Shown here piece after piece: positions 10,426-11,636 of a DNA stretch of 11,636 nucleotides. The number at the start of each line of letters is the position of its first letter. The stretch's first letter is position 1. The notes below the pieces were generated by a model that saw only the letters and a program-made list of their open reading frames with translations, searched no databases and had not been told where the DNA came from. The stretch is from Eubacterium sp. AM49-13BH. GTDB taxonomy: Bacteria > Bacillota > Clostridia > Lachnospirales > Lachnospiraceae. Location: positions 1-11,636 of the forward strand of contig NZ_QSEK01000047.1 of NCBI RefSeq assembly GCF_003464165.1. Direction: 5' to 3'. A program made the translations under genes and the position numbers.

Positions 10426-11528
10426 TTAAGCTGTGAAGTTAACAGGAAGTATAAGATAAATATAATTTTCTTCCTTGTCTCTGATAAAGCAAGGTGATTT
10501 ATGATTAACTAAATACATAGTGACATTTTCATCATCAATTACTCTTAAAGCATCCATAAGGAACTTAGGATAAAACCAATCATAATATCCTTACCTTCTT
10601 TATCAATATCAATATCTTCGTTAAGGGCTCCAATTGCAGAATTAACATTTACCTGTAATAAGCCATTCTGTATATTAATAATAATTGGCTTCTTGTCTCC
10701 TTCCCTTATGAGAAGATTAGCTCTGTCGATAGAGTCAAGAAATTCTTTTTTATTAATAGATACTTTTGTTTCATAATCATTAGAAAGCATCTGATTAATC
10801 TTGAAGTAATCACCTTCAATAAGTCTAGAAACAACATGTGTCTGATCAAATTCAAATAAAACATGATTGTTAGTAAAATATATATTAACAAGACTTTCTG
10901 CATCAGCATTAAGAATCTTGCTTATCTCCTGAAGAGTTTTACCAGGAATAACTACTCTTACATCATCAGCTCTTCCTTCAAGCTTAATATTACGGATAGC
11001 AATTCTATGTCCGTCAAGACCAACAACCTTAAGTGTACCTTCGCTTATCTCAAAAAGCTCACCTGTCATCATCTTGTTATTATCGTTAATAGCGATAGAA
11101 AAAATTGTCTGGTTGATAACTTCCTTTAACTGGAACTGTGAAAGTGTTATCATTTTGTCTTTAATAATAGCTGGAAGGTAAGAGAAATCATCTCCAGACT
11201 TTCCTGCAATATTGAACTTACTCTTTTCGCATGTAATAAGAGCATTATTATTGGAGTCAGTAGATAAAGTAATATCATTATCGGGAAGCTTTCTTACGAT
11301 TTCAGAGAAAAGCTTAGCGTCAATGGCAACTTTACCCTTTTCTATAATCTCACCTTCTACTATAGTTTCGATTCCAAGTTCCATATCGTTACCTGTGAAC
11401 TTGATTTCGTTAGTAGTAGCATCAATAAGAATACATTCAAGAATATTCATAGTAGTTCTTGTAGGTACAGCTTTCATTACGATACCTACAGCTTTGTTTA
11501 AGTTTGATTTAGTAAAAACTAATTTCAT
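10426..11528 (-). CDS. dnaN: DNA polymerase III beta sliding clamp, interrupted by a one-base frameshift
   Basis: The product is the ring-shaped processivity clamp of the replicative polymerase. Residues 1-319 read as a normal clamp, including the conserved LDGHRIAIR (171-179). After IMIGF the frame runs into eight unrelated residues and stops at 10545. Shifting frame at 10570-10574 restores PKFLMDALRVIDDENVTMYL and an end of LILPVNFTA, stopping at 10426. With one base restored (GGTTTTAATCC instead of GGTTTTATCC, giving the typical GFNPKF) the protein would be 367 residues, the normal length. The lost tail completes domain III and supplies part of the hydrophobic pocket that binds polymerase and other partners. 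Because the clamp is essential, a sequencing or assembly error beside the A4 run is likelier than a true mutation. The ATG at 11528 has AAAGGAAG 8 nt upstream. Confidence 0.95.
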
Positions 11529-11636
11529 GTTGATAACTTCCTTTCAAGAAAATAGTAGTGGAGAAGAAATATATATAAATATATTAATGTCGTAGCCGTA
11601 GTCTAGGGGTTGTTAAAATGTTAAAAATCAATGCAA
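11529..11636 (-). promoter_or_regulatory. dnaA-dnaN intergenic region, part; possible origin-unwinding element
   Basis: No gene is visible here. Going toward dnaN on the minus strand, it holds a perfect tandem 8-mer (TTTTAACA twice, 11611-11626), a C4 run (11606-11609), spaced CTA triplets in CTAGACTACGGCTACGAC, and a 22-nt pure A/T block (11567-11588). A second CTACTA (11553-11558) and the ribosome binding site follow. In B. subtilis the same interval holds DnaA boxes, DnaA-trios and the unwinding element. No perfect DnaA box is present in the visible part; TTATCAACA at 11528-11536 has one mismatch. The dnaA 3' end is not recognisable before the window edge. Confidence 0.4.

Overview
The window reads as the origin-proximal replication cluster of a low-GC Clostridia bacterium, most likely a Lachnospiraceae member. 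The first 94 bases are the reverse complement of a 16S rRNA 5' end of the Clostridium XIVa type, and from memory it looks Lachnospira/Eubacterium eligens-like. Genus assignment is inference. Every gene lies on the minus strand, so the biological order runs from the right end to the left end.

Right part (11636 to 4361): the dnaA-dnaN intergenic region, dnaN, an S4-domain protein gene (yaaA/rlbA), recF, gyrB and gyrA. This is the classical Firmicutes order downstream of dnaA. dnaN carries a one-base frameshift near its 3' end: the reading frame ends early at 10545, but the expected C-terminus continues in another frame to 10426. gyrB and gyrA are separated by about 200 nt packed with four consecutive hairpins. 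gyrA is followed by a strong terminator-like hairpin.

Middle part (4347 to 1336): two paralogous serine esterases of the EstA/FrmB type, overlapping by 23 nt, then the two subunits of an oxygen-sensitive [4Fe-4S] class I fumarate hydratase. Spacing suggests one transcript, ending in a hairpin at 1336-1364. No promoter of its own is visible in front of the first esterase, which begins 13 nt after the gyrA terminator's T-run.

Left part (1252 to 1): a tRNA-Ser(GCU) gene with its own terminator, a maltose/galactoside-type O-acetyltransferase gene, and an rRNA operon promoter (TTGACA-17-TATTAT). The rRNA leader has a boxA-like site and several hairpins and leads into 16S rRNA. An rrn operon soon after gyrA also occurs in Bacillus subtilis; here about 4 kb of metabolic genes lies between them.

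Most of the window is conventional core genome. The points most worth checking are the dnaN frameshift, the hairpin array between gyrB and gyrA, the origin-unwinding-like layout upstream of dnaN, and how the esterase-fumarase genes are transcribed. I did not find a clearly new defence or metabolic system.
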